A DNA stretch of 64,000 bases from an uncultured Hyphomonas sp. (GCF_963678875.1 NZ_OY787456.1:2666001-2730000); one strand, 5' to 3'; counted from the stretch's first letter, positions 17,748 through 26,869 are shown. Numbers and translations: made by a program. The notes: generated from the letters alone by a model not told the origin.

Positions 17748-17812
17748 TCCTTCGACTTCGCTGAGGGTGAGGCCGCCGCTCAGAAGCGCTCATGCCGAGC
17801 GAAGCCGGAGCA
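17748..17812. repeat. REP-like imperfect palindrome
   Basis: Two arms, 17748-17771 (TCCTTCGACTTCGCTGAGGG then TGAG) and 17789-17812 (CTCATGCCGAGCGAAGCCGG then AGCA), are imperfect inverted copies around a 17-base centre; about 17 of 24 positions pair. Extragenic elements with a TTCGACTTCGCT arm are common as dispersed repeats in Alphaproteobacteria. It sits just after the sigma factor operon and before a convergent gene, so it may also act as a transcription end. Confidence 0.55.
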
Positions 17813-17886
17813 CGCGCGCGGGCGCCCCAGCACGTTCGCCCGGAAACGCTCTCGCGCTCCGGCAAAATCATAAAATCAGCAAAGTC

Positions 17887-18516
17887 TCAGCCGCTGTCGT
17901 TCCATGCGACGGCGAGCGCCTCATTCAGCCTTATACTGAGGGCTTGCGCAAAGCTCTCGGCAAGCCGGCCGGCGCGGAAGCCGGGCACGGCCTCAAGGCT
18001 GACCGGCGCCATCTCGCCCGCCGCCCGCCAGCGATGCAGTGCCCGCGCCATACGCCGGGCATGCGGGGCCGGGTCTGCCAGGATGCCGCCGAGGACAATG
18101 ACTTTTTCGATGAACCGCCCTGCGGGGACCTCGTCCGGCTTGGGCCGCGAGGGAATGTCCGTCATGGCAGGCATCGGCGTATAATGGCCGGGCGCCAGCG
18201 CGAAGTGCCACGGGCGCGGGCCGGAGGCTGCCTGAAAACTTGCCGTCACGTCCTCCACGCCCTCGGGCTGTTTGGCGCGCGCCGCCCCTGCCCGCGCCTT
18301 CACCGGCGGTAGCGTGTCGATCATGCCCGCCGCCAGAAGGAAGATCAGCTGGCGGATGTAATTCATCAGGAAGGTGAGACGTACGCGGCACTGCCGCGCC
18401 ATGCCCCGCGACAGGACACCGGGCCGCAATTGCAGCCCGGCATGCACGACCAGGTCGGCCAGAACATCCCGCGCCGTGGTCAGCGCCCCAGAAAAGAAAT
18501 CACCTATCTCATCCAT
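17887..18516 (-). CDS. Hypothetical protein
   Basis: A 209-residue protein I do not recognise. The N-terminal half is largely helical with one hydrophobic stretch (YIRQLIFLLAAGMIDTLPP) and many Arg residues. A proline-rich middle (ALAPGHYTPMPAMTDIPSRP) leads to a C-terminal part that is mainly alpha-helical (HARRMARALHRWRAAGEMA). There is no clear signal peptide. It stands alone, convergent to the sigma factor operon and divergent from the Ca2+/Na+ exchanger. Codon use looks like that of its neighbours, which supports a real gene. Confidence 0.55.
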   Translation of the reverse strand: MDEIGDFFSGALTTARDVLADLVVHAGLQLRPGVLSRGMARQCRVRLTFLMNYIRQLIFLLAAGMIDTLPPVKARAGAARAKQPEGVEDVTASFQAASGPRPWHFALAPGHYTPMPAMTDIPSRPKPDEVPAGRFIEKVIVLGGILADPAPHARRMARALHRWRAAGEMAPVSLEAVPGFRAGRLAESFAQALSIRLNEALAVAWNDSG

Positions 18517-18771
18517 ACAGGAAAGGATGGAGGCGATGCGAAGCTGTGGAGTTCACGCGCGCGGATGGGCTGTCGCTGTTGGGTTTGGAGGGTGGATAGA
18601 GGGGAATCTCTCCGCGGGACCAGGCAACACAACAGCAGGAGACTTCCGAAGCAGGCCGACAAGTCCAACAGGCTGCCCGCCCTTGCAAACCCGCCTAGCC
18701 GTTTCCACTTATTGTGATGCCGGTCAAACCGACGACTCCCGCACGGGTGACAGGCTTTCTCGGCGGGATCC

Positions 18772-19728
18772 ATGGACATTGCACTTCTGATTATCGGCGG
18801 CCTTCTGGGCCTTGTTTTTGGCGGTGACCTTCTGGTCCGCGGCGCGGTCGACCTGGCGCACAGGATCGGTCTGTCGCCGCTGGTCATCGGGCTCACGCTT
18901 GTCGGGTTCGGCACATCCACGCCCGAACTGGTGACCAGCCTGCAAGCCGCGTTTGTCGGCTCCCCCGGCATTGCGGTGGGCAATGTGGTCGGCAGCAACA
19001 TCGCCAACATTCTGCTCATCCTCGGCGTCGCTGCATTGCTCGCGCCCGTCATCATCGACAAGGCAGCCTTCCGGCGGGACGGCGCCGTGCTCGTCCTGTC
19101 CGCACTCATGTGTCTGGGCGCTGCCCTGTTCGGGCGGTTCACACCGGCCATCGGTGCCGTCTTTGTCCTGACATTGGCCGCCTATCTCGTCTTCACGGTT
19201 CTGCAGGAACGCCAGGCTGGCACAGCCAGGACGGACGTTCCGGCCGATGGTGAAAGTCAAACTCAAACAGGCAGTGTCTGGAAATATCTCGCCTTTGTCG
19301 CTGGCGGTCTGGTGCTCACCATCCTGGGCGCCCGCTTTCTGGTGTTTGGGGCAATCGACGTGGCGAAAGCGTTCAATGTGTCCGAGGCGGTGATCGGCCT
19401 CACCATCGTCGCAGTCGGCACCTCGCTGCCGGAGCTGGTCACGACGGTTGCAGCCGCCCGTCGGGGTCAGTCTGACATTGCGTTCGGAAACATTGTCGGC
19501 AGCAACATTTTCAACGTCCTGTTCATCCTCGGCGCAACTTCGCTTGTTCATCCGATTGCCGTGCCGGCGTCCATTGCCGCTTTCGACATCTGGGTCATGA
19601 CCGGCGTGACCGCACTCTTGCTGCTTGTTGCCATGACAAACTGGCGCATCAACCGCATTGAGGGCGGCGTCCTTCTGGGCGCCTATGTCGCCTACAACAT
19701 CTGGCTGGGTGCGATGGCCGGGTCGTAG
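18772..19728 (+). CDS. Calcium/sodium antiporter (CaCA family, YrbG-like)
   Basis: A 318-residue inner-membrane exchanger built of two inverted homologous halves. Each half carries the alpha-repeat signature: GFGTSTPELVTSLQAAF with GNVVGSNIANI near the start, and VGTSLPELVTTVAAARR with GNIVGSNIFNV in the second half. The conserved acidic residues in both repeats bind Ca2+. The likely role is Ca2+ extrusion driven by Na+ or H+. It runs convergently into maf with a 14-bp gap. Confidence 0.93.
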   Translation: MDIALLIIGGLLGLVFGGDLLVRGAVDLAHRIGLSPLVIGLTLVGFGTSTPELVTSLQAAFVGSPGIAVGNVVGSNIANILLILGVAALLAPVIIDKAAFRRDGAVLVLSALMCLGAALFGRFTPAIGAVFVLTLAAYLVFTVLQERQAGTARTDVPADGESQTQTGSVWKYLAFVAGGLVLTILGARFLVFGAIDVAKAFNVSEAVIGLTIVAVGTSLPELVTTVAAARRGQSDIAFGNIVGSNIFNVLFILGATSLVHPIAVPASIAAFDIWVMTGVTALLLLVAMTNWRINRIEGGVLLGAYVAYNIWLGAMAGS

Positions 19729-19742
19729 CGCAGATACGCTGC

Positions 19743-20333
19743 TCAGCGAGGCGCGGCGTTCTTCCACCCCATGCCTTCGAGCAGGGCTTTGGTCTCATAG
19801 AGCGGCAGGCCGACGATGGCGGTGTAGCTGCCATTGATGCCGGTGACGAAACCGCCCGCGGCGCCCTGGATGCCATAGCCGCCGGCCTTGCCCTTCCAGT
19901 CGCCGCTGGCGACATAGTCGGCAATGTCCCGGTCGGTGAGGCGTTTGAACTTCACGCGGGCGAGCACGGTGCGGGCGCTGAGGCGTCCATCGGGCGCGCG
20001 CACGGCGATGCCGGTGAGGCATTGGTGCGACCGGCCTGAGAGCAGCCGCAGGAAGGCCTCGGCCTCTGCCGCATCCGCTGCCTTCTCAAGGTTCCGGCTG
20101 CCCAGCGCGACGACCGTGTCGGCGGCCAGCACATAGCCCTCTTCCGGGCAGGCCAGCGCCTTTTCGCGCGCAAGCCGTTCGGCCAGCGCGCGCGGGCTTT
20201 CGTCCTTGTGGCGGGTCTCGTCGATGTCTGTGGGACAGATGGCGTCCGGGACGATGCCAATCTGGGCGAGCAGGTCCCGGCGCCGGGGGCTTGCGCTGGC
20301 GAGGATGAGCCGCGCGGCCCCGGTAGACGCCAT
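19743..20333 (-). CDS. maf: Maf family nucleoside triphosphate pyrophosphatase
   Basis: A 196-residue house-cleaning enzyme that hydrolyses non-canonical or modified nucleotides. The signature LILASASPRRRDLLAQIG is at the N-terminus, AADTVVALGSRNLEKA in the middle, and GDWKGKAGGYGIQGAAGGF near the end. It follows infA after 5 bp, part of the hisD–UPF0262–infA–maf run conserved in Alphaproteobacteria. Which of the Maf subtypes (dTTP/UTP or m7GTP) it is was not resolved. Confidence 0.93.
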   Translation of the reverse strand: MASTGAARLILASASPRRRDLLAQIGIVPDAICPTDIDETRHKDESPRALAERLAREKALACPEEGYVLAADTVVALGSRNLEKAADAAEAEAFLRLLSGRSHQCLTGIAVRAPDGRLSARTVLARVKFKRLTDRDIADYVASGDWKGKAGGYGIQGAAGGFVTGINGSYTAIVGLPLYETKALLEGMGWKNAAPR

Positions 20334-20338
20334 GATGC

Positions 20339-20557
20339 TTACTTGAAGCGGTAGGTGATGCGGCCCTTGGTCAGGTCATAGGGCGTCATCTCGACCATCA
20401 CCCGGTCGCCCGTCAGCACGCGGATGCGGTTCTTGCGCATCTTGCCAGCCGTGTGGGCGATGATCTCGTGGTCATTTTCGAGTTTCACGCGGAAGGTCGC
20501 GTTCGGCAGCAATTCCACCACCGTGCCCTCGAATTCAATTAGTTCTTCCTTCGACAT
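20339..20557 (-). CDS. infA: Translation initiation factor IF-1
   Basis: The 72-residue single OB-fold protein that occupies the ribosomal A site during initiation. It starts MSKEELIEFEGTVVELLPNA and ends MTPYDLTKGRITYRFK, both near-invariant. The length is exactly normal. It lies between UPF0262 and maf on the minus strand. Confidence 0.98.
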   Translation of the reverse strand: MSKEELIEFEGTVVELLPNATFRVKLENDHEIIAHTAGKMRKNRIRVLTGDRVMVEMTPYDLTKGRITYRFK

Positions 20558-20673
20558 GCAGTCTCCAAAACAGGACGGTCCAATGCGCCGCCATCCGTTA
20601 ATTTAGGGTGCGCCTTAGCGCTTTGCACGGATTCCGGCAAGGATTCGAGTCATCCGGCCGCTCATCCTGTCGT

Positions 20674-21162
20674 TCATCCTGCTGCTCTGGCCTGTCCGGC
20701 ATGGAGGGCGCAGATCAGGGTGAAGAGGCGCCGGGCGGTGAGGAAATCGATCTCCACCTTGCCCTGCAGGCGCTCTGCCAGAAGCTCCGAGCCTTCATTG
20801 TGTATGCCGCGCCGGGCCATGTCGATCGCTTCGATCTGGTGCGGCGACTGGGTACGGATCGCGTCATAATAGCTGTCGCAGATCATGAAATAATCGCGGA
20901 TCACGCCCCGGAACGGGTTCAGCGACAGGATGAAGGTGTGCACATCCTTGCCGTGCTCGTCGCGCACCGCGAAAACGAGGCGCCGCTCCACCTTGGACAA
21001 GGCAAGGATGAACGGGCCTTCGCCATGTTCCGGCAGGGCGAAGCTGTTCTGCTCGATCAGGTCGAAGATGGCGACACGGCGCTCGTGCTCGGCGTCAGGC
21101 CCCGAGGCGCCCAGCGTGTCTTCGTCGATCTCGACCGAGATGAGACGGTTCTTATCCGACAT
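20674..21162 (-). CDS. UPF0262 family protein
   Basis: A 162-residue conserved alphaproteobacterial protein of unknown function. Typical stretches are ALSKVERRLVFAVRDEHGK and FRGVIRDYFMICDSYYDAI, followed by IEAIDMARRGIHNEGSELL. Its start overlaps the hisD stop (MSDKNRL at 21162, with another ATG one codon upstream), so it is translationally coupled to hisD. It is found next to hisD in many relatives, though it has no known part in histidine synthesis. Confidence 0.9.
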   Translation of the reverse strand: MSDKNRLISVEIDEDTLGASGPDAEHERRVAIFDLIEQNSFALPEHGEGPFILALSKVERRLVFAVRDEHGKDVHTFILSLNPFRGVIRDYFMICDSYYDAIRTQSPHQIEAIDMARRGIHNEGSELLAERLQGKVEIDFLTARRLFTLICALHAGQARAAG

Positions 21163-22475
21163 CACCCGTTTCCGCTTTTCTGGCCTGCATTCGAGCGAAT
21201 GGAGACGGAGCGGGCATGAGCCGGCAGGCGTTCGGCCTCAGCGAGGCGCAAGGCCGCCGGCGCGAGCGCGGCGAAGCCCTCAGGGCTCGCGCGCTGTACG
21301 CTCATGCGCTTCAGGAAGTCGTAGAGGCCGAGGCCGGACGAGAACCGCGCCGCGCGGCTGGTCGGCAGCACATGGTTCGAGCCGGTGACATAGTCGCCAA
21401 GTGCTTCCGGCGTGTGGTGGCCGAGGAAGACCGCGCCGGCATGGCGGATCTTCGGCAGCATGGCGTCCGGGTCGGCCACGGCGAGTTCGACGTGCTCGGC
21501 CGCGATGCGGTTGGCGATGACGGCAGCCTCGTCGAGATCGCGCGCGAAGATGATCGCCCCGTGGGACGACCAGGACCGCGCCGCACGCTCGCCGGTCGCC
21601 AGCGATTTCAACTGCGAATCCACAGAGTTATCCACAGCCCTGCCCACAGCTTCGTCCACAGCAATCAGGATCGACTGGGAAGACGGGTCATGCTCGGCCT
21701 GGCTGAGCAGGTCGGCCGCGATCCAGTCGGGGTTGGCGGTCTCGTCCGCGATGACGAGAATTTCCGAGGGACCTGCAATCGTGTCGATGCCAACGCGGCC
21801 GAAAACCTGCCGCTTTGCCTCCGCGACGAAGGCATTGCCGGGGCCGACGATCTTGTCGACCGGCTTCAGCCGCCCTGCTCCGTAAGCCAGCGCGCCGACG
21901 GCCTGTGCCCCGCCAATCGGGTAGAATTCGTCGACGCCCGCGCGCAGGGCAGCGTAAGCGACCGCCGGGCCCATCTCGCCCTTCGGCGCCGGGGCGACCA
22001 TGACGATGCGGTCCACACCGGCGATCTTGGCCGGGACCGTGTTCATCAGCACCGACGAGGGATAGCTCGCCCGCCCGCCGGGGACATAGACGCCGACGCT
22101 TTCCAGCGACGTCCACCGCCAGCCAAGCTCGACGCCTGCCTCATCCGTAAACGAATGGTCCGAGGGACGTTGGGCAGAGTGGTAGGCGGCGATGCGGTCG
22201 TGCGCGAAGTCGATAGCTTCTTTCAGGTCCGCCGGGCACTCGGCAGCCAGCGCCGCAAGCTCGACATTGTCGGATTGCAGCGTGGTCGGGTCGATCTGCA
22301 GCTCGTCGAACTGGGCCGTATAGCGGGCCACAGCCTCACCGCCGCGGACTTCCACTTCGTCCAGGATCTTCGTCACGATACCGCCAACATCATGGCCGTC
22401 CGCCCGCTGTTCCCCAAGGAAGCGGCTGAACCGGGTCTCGAAATCCGGTGCGGATGTGTTGAATGTACGGGCCAT
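21162..22475 (-). CDS. hisD: Histidinol dehydrogenase
   Basis: Catalyses the last two steps of histidine synthesis, L-histidinol to L-histidine, with NAD+ and zinc. The protein has 437 residues. Clear stretches are VYVPGGRASYPSSVLM, the IDTIAGPSEILVIADE active-site region, and AEHDPSSQSILIAVD. I used the ATG at 22475 (MARTFNTSAPDF), which gives the normal length; in-frame starts further up add a poorly conserved leader. It precedes UPF0262 and infA in the same direction. Confidence 0.95.
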   Translation of the reverse strand: MARTFNTSAPDFETRFSRFLGEQRADGHDVGGIVTKILDEVEVRGGEAVARYTAQFDELQIDPTTLQSDNVELAALAAECPADLKEAIDFAHDRIAAYHSAQRPSDHSFTDEAGVELGWRWTSLESVGVYVPGGRASYPSSVLMNTVPAKIAGVDRIVMVAPAPKGEMGPAVAYAALRAGVDEFYPIGGAQAVGALAYGAGRLKPVDKIVGPGNAFVAEAKRQVFGRVGIDTIAGPSEILVIADETANPDWIAADLLSQAEHDPSSQSILIAVDEAVGRAVDNSVDSQLKSLATGERAARSWSSHGAIIFARDLDEAAVIANRIAAEHVELAVADPDAMLPKIRHAGAVFLGHHTPEALGDYVTGSNHVLPTSRAARFSSGLGLYDFLKRMSVQRASPEGFAALAPAALRLAEAERLPAHARSVSIRSNAGQKSGNG

Positions 22476-22640
22476 TGGCGCGGAATTCCCAGGAAGGGTT
22501 GGTGGGTCTGAACCCCGCTTCATGGACTCTCCATCCGCCGCTGGCAAGGCGCTGAGTCGGCGCATCCCGCCGGTCAGGCTTGGCCGCCCCCGCTTCCGGG
22601 CTTAGGCTGGCCCTTCCGGCACGGTTTGGGAGGACCGCCA

Positions 22641-23024
22641 ATGTACAGCCATGTCACCCTCGGCACCAATGACTGGGCCGCTGTGAAGCCCTTCTGGGCG
22701 GCGGTCATGGATGCGCTCTCCATCCCGGTCATGTTCGAATATGATAGCGGCATTGCCTATGGCGAGGCCACGGGGCCAAAGCTCTTCATCGGCCCGCCTT
22801 TCGACGGGCAGCCCGCCACGAACGGCAACGGCACCCATGTCGCTTTCATTGCCGACAGCCGGGCGAAGGTGGACGCCTTTTATGCGGCCGCGATGGCCAA
22901 TGGCGGATCGGACGAAGGCCCGCCCGGCCCGCGCCCGCACTATCACAAGAACTATTACGGCGCCTATGTCAGAGACCCGGACGGCAACAAGATCCAGGCC
23001 GTCTGCCATCGGGCGGAGGGGTAG
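22641..23024 (+). CDS. VOC (glyoxalase/bleomycin-resistance fold) family protein
   Basis: A 127-residue protein of the vicinal oxygen chelate superfamily. It begins MYSHVTLGTNDWAAVKPFW and ends with YGAYVRDPDGNKIQAVCH, the standard metal-site strand pattern of the fold. A GGGAGG ribosome site precedes the ATG at 22641. Its substrate is unknown. It lies between hisD and DUF2948 on the opposite strand, so it is an insertion in the conserved murA–DUF2948–hisD order. Confidence 0.85.
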   Translation: MYSHVTLGTNDWAAVKPFWAAVMDALSIPVMFEYDSGIAYGEATGPKLFIGPPFDGQPATNGNGTHVAFIADSRAKVDAFYAAAMANGGSDEGPPGPRPHYHKNYYGAYVRDPDGNKIQAVCHRAEG

Positions 23025-23027
23025 GCC

Positions 23028-23480
23028 CTACCGCTTCCGGCGCTCGTGGCTCGGCGTGTGGCGGGTGTTCCAGATGTAGTCGCTGTCGAGCAGAGTCGCG
23101 TCGAGCGCTTCGACGGTCAGCTCGATTTCGCCATCGCCTGCGAAGAGGAGCGTGATCTTGCCTCCGGGCGGTTCGGCGTCCGGGGTGAACGTCACCTGCA
23201 GCAGGGAGAGGATCAGTTCCGGGTCGGCCTTGGTAACGGCGCGGGTCTTGACGCCCAGCACACCATCAAAGGCCAGCAGGGAGCGGACGCGTTCGCCATC
23301 ATGGCGCTTCTGAACGCCCTCTTCCCAGCGGTAGCGGTTGAGCTCCAGCGAGAAGCGGCGGATGCGCGCCTCGTAATTGAGGTTCTCGGCCTTCACCACG
23401 GAATCCTGAACCGCGGCGGAGATAATCTCGAGATCCTCGGCCTCCTCGGCGAGCAGGCGGAGTGGTTTCAGTTCAGACAT
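23028..23480 (-). CDS. DUF2948 family protein
   Basis: A 150-residue protein with the family N-terminus LRLLAEEAEDLEIISAAVQD and the FSLELNRYRWEEG core; it ends in TRHTPSHERRKR. DUF2948 genes lie between murA and hisD in many Alphaproteobacteria, as here. The function is unknown. It has no signal peptide or membrane segment and starts 23 bp after murA. Confidence 0.88.
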   Translation of the reverse strand: MSELKPLRLLAEEAEDLEIISAAVQDSVVKAENLNYEARIRRFSLELNRYRWEEGVQKRHDGERVRSLLAFDGVLGVKTRAVTKADPELILSLLQVTFTPDAEPPGGKITLLFAGDGEIELTVEALDATLLDSDYIWNTRHTPSHERRKR

Positions 23481-23503
23481 GCGAGCCCCTTGTCAGTCAG
23501 CCC

Positions 23504-24784
23504 CTATTCTTCTTCCCCCGAACGGCGCTCGATCTTCGCGCCGCAGGCGGTCAGCTTCTCTTCCAGCCGTTCGAAGCCCCGGTCGAGGTGGTAGATGCGG
23601 TTCACCACGGTTTCGCCCTCTGCCGCAAGCCCTGCGATCACGAGCGAGACCGATGCACGCAGATCTGTCGCCATGACAGGCGCTGCCGTCAGCTGGGGCA
23701 CGCCTTTCACGATGGCTTCCTGGCCGCGCACGGTGATGTCTGCGCCGAGGCGGGACAGCTCCGGTGCGTGCATGAACCGGTTCTCGAAGATCGTCTCGCG
23801 GATGACGCTGGTGCCCTCGGAGATGGCCATCAGGGCCATGAACTGGGCCTGCAGATCTGTCGGGAAGCCGGGGTGCGGCTGGGTCGACAGGTTCACGGCT
23901 TTCAGGTGCGAGCCATTGCGGCGGATGCGCAGCGTGTGGGCGGTCTCGTCCGCGTCCACAGTCACGCCCGCTTCGCGCAGCTTGGCAATCATGGCGCCCA
24001 GCGCGTCGACGGGGCAGCCGTCCAGTGTCACGTCACCCCCTGCGGCGGCGGCAGCGATGGCGTAGGTACCTGCCTCAATCCGGTCCGCCATGACGGAATG
24101 GGTTGTGCCTTTCAGGCTCTCCGTTCCCTTGATGCGGATGACGGAAGTGCCTGCGCCTGTGATGTCTGCCCCCATGGAGTTCAGGCAGACGGCGAGGTCT
24201 TCAATCTCAGGCTCACGCGCGGCGTTTTCGAGGACGGTCACGCCTTCCGCCAGCGTGGCGGTCAGCATGGCATGCTCGGTCGCGCCAACGCTTGGCATGG
24301 AGAAATTGATGTGCGCGCCTTTGAGACCGTGGATCGCGGCGGCCTTCACATAGCCCTGCTCCACTTTCAGGTCCGCGCCCATGGCGGCGAGCGCCTGTAG
24401 GTGCAGGTCAACCGGACGCGCGCCGATGGCACAGCCGCCGGGCAGCGAGACGGTGGCATGGCCGGAGCGCGCGATCAGCGGCCCCAGCACGTTGAAGCTC
24501 GCCCGCATCTTCCGCACTTGGTCGTAAGGCGCGATGGTGCTTTTCAGTTCGGCAGCGTTCAGGTGGCAGGTCGACTCGCCCTTCGGCCAGTAGACCTCCA
24601 CGCCGAGCGTCTCCAGCAGCTGCGCCAGGAAGCGCGTGTCTGCCAGGCTCGGCATGTTGGTGAGGGTGATCGGCTGGTCCGTCAGCAGGCAGGCGACCAT
24701 GAGCTTCAGCGCCGAGTTCTTCGCGCCGGAGATCGGGATGTGGCCATTCAGCTTGTGGCCACCTTGAATAACGAGTCTGTCCAT
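23504..24784 (-). CDS. murA: UDP-N-acetylglucosamine 1-carboxyvinyltransferase
   Basis: First committed enzyme of peptidoglycan synthesis, transferring enolpyruvate from PEP to UDP-GlcNAc; the target of fosfomycin. The protein has 426 residues and starts MDRLVIQGGHKLNGHIPISG. The fosfomycin-target cysteine lies in VSLPGGCAIGARPVDLHL, so it is the normal sensitive type. DUF2948 follows on the same strand. Confidence 0.97.
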   Translation of the reverse strand: MDRLVIQGGHKLNGHIPISGAKNSALKLMVACLLTDQPITLTNMPSLADTRFLAQLLETLGVEVYWPKGESTCHLNAAELKSTIAPYDQVRKMRASFNVLGPLIARSGHATVSLPGGCAIGARPVDLHLQALAAMGADLKVEQGYVKAAAIHGLKGAHINFSMPSVGATEHAMLTATLAEGVTVLENAAREPEIEDLAVCLNSMGADITGAGTSVIRIKGTESLKGTTHSVMADRIEAGTYAIAAAAAGGDVTLDGCPVDALGAMIAKLREAGVTVDADETAHTLRIRRNGSHLKAVNLSTQPHPGFPTDLQAQFMALMAISEGTSVIRETIFENRFMHAPELSRLGADITVRGQEAIVKGVPQLTAAPVMATDLRASVSLVIAGLAAEGETVVNRIYHLDRGFERLEEKLTACGAKIERRSGEEE

Positions 24785-24899
24785 GAGGGCTCTTATACCG
24801 TGCTTCGCGGTTTTGGGAGGGCTGGAATGTGTTGATTTTCAGCGGGTTTCAGAACTAGACCGGGCCTCCACCCAACAGGCACCAGACAGGCAGGCCGTC

Positions 24900-25544
24900 A
24901 TGCAGATTGCGATTCTCACTTTTGAAGGGTTCAACGAGCTGGACTCCTTCATTGCGGCAGGCATCCTGAACCGGATGAAGCCGAAAGGCTGGCAGGCGCA
25001 CATCACCTGTCCGGCGGAACAGGTGACCTCGATGAACGGCGTGACGGTGCAACGGCAGCGCCCCCTGTCCTTCGCCGCTGAAGCCGATGCGGTCCTCATC
25101 GGCAGCGGCATTCTCACCCGCGACATCGCCAGTGATACCGGAATCCTGTCCCAGCTCCAGTTGGACCCGAAACGACAGCTGATCGGGGCACAATGCTCCG
25201 GCACGCTGCTGCTTGCGAAGCTGGGTCTTGTCGGCGATCTGCCCGCCTGTACCGATTTGACCACCAAACCGTGGGTGATCGAAGCCGGGGTCAACGTTCT
25301 GGACGCGCCTTTCGTGGCGCACGGCAACGTCGCCACCGCAGGCGGGTGCCTTGCCTCTCAATATCTTGCAGCCTGGATGATCGCCCGCGGCGCCTCGCTG
25401 AATGATGCCGCCGAGGCCATGCACTATGTCGCGCCGGTCGGGGAGAAAGACGCCTATGTCAGCCGCGCGCTGGCGGCCGTCTCACCGTTCCTGCCGACGG
25501 CGGAAGCGCCGATGCTGGAAGACGCCTCAGGCCTGCAGGCGTAG
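24900..25544 (+). CDS. DJ-1/PfpI family protein
   Basis: A 214-residue class I glutamine amidotransferase-like protein of the DJ-1/PfpI superfamily. It begins MQIAILTFEGFNELDSF, and the nucleophile-elbow cysteine is Cys99 in IGAQCSGTLLLAKLG. Glu13 in FNELD matches the conserved acid near the active site. The ThiJ/PfpI group includes chaperones, glyoxalases and the amidase domain of AraC-type regulators; here there is no DNA-binding domain. The start at 24900 gives the fold without an unneeded leader. Its 3' end overlaps the convergent P450 gene by 18 bp. Confidence 0.85.
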   Translation: MQIAILTFEGFNELDSFIAAGILNRMKPKGWQAHITCPAEQVTSMNGVTVQRQRPLSFAAEADAVLIGSGILTRDIASDTGILSQLQLDPKRQLIGAQCSGTLLLAKLGLVGDLPACTDLTTKPWVIEAGVNVLDAPFVAHGNVATAGGCLASQYLAAWMIARGASLNDAAEAMHYVAPVGEKDAYVSRALAAVSPFLPTAEAPMLEDASGLQA

Positions 25545-26735
25545 CGGCAGCTGTTTCAGGCCGCGAAGGCCTGAGCGGGAAATCCATTTCACATTGTCTG
25601 CGCCGCCGTCGATGGCGAGGTGCGGATAGCGGCTGAGCAACACCTGCAGCGCCGCCTCGCCCTCCGTGCGCGCAAGGTGGATGCCGAGGCAGACATGCGG
25701 GCCGGAGCCGAAGCCGACATGCCGGTTCGGGCGCCGGGAAAGGTTCAGCGTCAGCGGATCGTCAAACTCGGCCGGGTCCATGTTCCCCGCGGCGAGGAAA
25801 CCGAACACGCGGTCGCCCCGTTTCAGCGCCCTGCCCTCGAAATCCATGTCTTCCTTCACGAAGCGCGGCTTGGTCATCTGGACGGGCGTGCAATAGCGCA
25901 TCAGCTCATCCACTGCGATGAGGCGAGCGTCCTCGTCCATGGCGCGCACTTGATCGGCTGCACCCCGCTGGGTCAGCAAGGTCCACACACCGGAGGACAG
26001 GAGATGCGTCGTCGTCTCGTGACCCGCCACGAACAGGACGAAGACCATGGCCAACAGTTCGTTCTCGCTCATCTTCTGGCCGTCCGCTTCGGCATGGACG
26101 AGTTCCGAGACAAGCCCCTCCCGAGGCTCGGCATGCAGGGCGCGGAACTCCTCGCGCAACATGTCCTGCACATGGCCGAGCCGGAACAGGCCCCACAGCA
26201 TGGTGAGCGGCGAGTCGGTCGCGGTCAGGTTGCTGAGCGTGCGGGAGAGCTTCACCTCCGTCTCCGGCCGGAAGCCGAGCAGGCCATAGATCACCTTCAG
26301 CGGCAGCGGGCGGCAGAAACCGGACACGAGATCCGTGTTCCCATCCGTTTCCATCAGGTCCAGCAACTCGTGCGCATAGGCCACGATCTTCCGGCGCTGG
26401 GTCAGGATGGCTGCCCGCCGGAACGGGGCGTCCGCGAGGCGGCGCAGGCGCGCATGGTCCGGATCGTCCATGGAGAGGACATTGTCCGCCATGATCTTCA
26501 GGGATCTCGGCAGGAAGGGCATGCCGAACGGCGCCTTGTGACCAGCATGGCGGGCATCGACCACGAACCGGTCCTTGTCTTTCAGCACGGCATGGATCGC
26601 CGCGTGGCGGGTGACGAAGTCGATTTCCCCCAGAATCGGCATCTTGGCCCGGTACCAGGCATCGCCGGCCACCATGGCGGCCAGCGCCTCATGCGGGGCC
26701 TGAAGATAGGCCTGCGATGAGAGGGACAGTGTCAC
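25527..26735 (-). CDS. Cytochrome P450
   Basis: A 402-residue soluble bacterial P450. The I-helix oxygen-activation motif is AGHETT, the K-helix ExxR is in IAVDELMRYCTP, and the heme-ligand cysteine is in GFGSGPHVCLGIHLAR. The start is a GTG at 26735 that overlaps the stop of the small upstream gene (GTGA), so translation is coupled. No ferredoxin or reductase is adjacent. The substrate cannot be told; hydroxylation of a fatty acid, terpene or xenobiotic is possible. Confidence 0.92.
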   Translation of the reverse strand: MTLSLSSQAYLQAPHEALAAMVAGDAWYRAKMPILGEIDFVTRHAAIHAVLKDKDRFVVDARHAGHKAPFGMPFLPRSLKIMADNVLSMDDPDHARLRRLADAPFRRAAILTQRRKIVAYAHELLDLMETDGNTDLVSGFCRPLPLKVIYGLLGFRPETEVKLSRTLSNLTATDSPLTMLWGLFRLGHVQDMLREEFRALHAEPREGLVSELVHAEADGQKMSENELLAMVFVLFVAGHETTTHLLSSGVWTLLTQRGAADQVRAMDEDARLIAVDELMRYCTPVQMTKPRFVKEDMDFEGRALKRGDRVFGFLAAGNMDPAEFDDPLTLNLSRRPNRHVGFGSGPHVCLGIHLARTEGEAALQVLLSRYPHLAIDGGADNVKWISRSGLRGLKQLPLRLQA

Positions 26736-26869
26736 TTGTCGCTGGCCGGTTTGGCCACAGAATCGGCGGGCGGCTTGCGGGCCGCGGCCTTGCGGCGGCG
26801 CAAATTGGCCCGCAGCGCCGCAGCCAGGCGTTCGGCTTTCTCATCCTTGGGGGGGGATTTGTCTGTCAT
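26732..26869 (-). CDS. Small basic protein coupled to the P450 gene
   Basis: A 45-codon gene starting MTDKSPPKDEKAERLAAALR and ending KPASDK. It is very rich in Lys, Arg and Ala (ANLRRRKAAARKPP), so it may be disordered or bind nucleic acid. Its TGA overlaps the GTG start of the P450 gene, the pattern of translational coupling. Short basic proteins of this kind are widespread and unnamed in Alphaproteobacteria. I cannot assign a function. Confidence 0.6.
   Translation of the reverse strand: MTDKSPPKDEKAERLAAALRANLRRRKAAARKPPADSVAKPASDK

Noticed and set aside
24786..24812. Short hairpin with TTTT in the murA upstream region
   Set aside because: No gene on the plus strand ends there, and the stem needs a wobble pair; it is more likely part of a promoter region.
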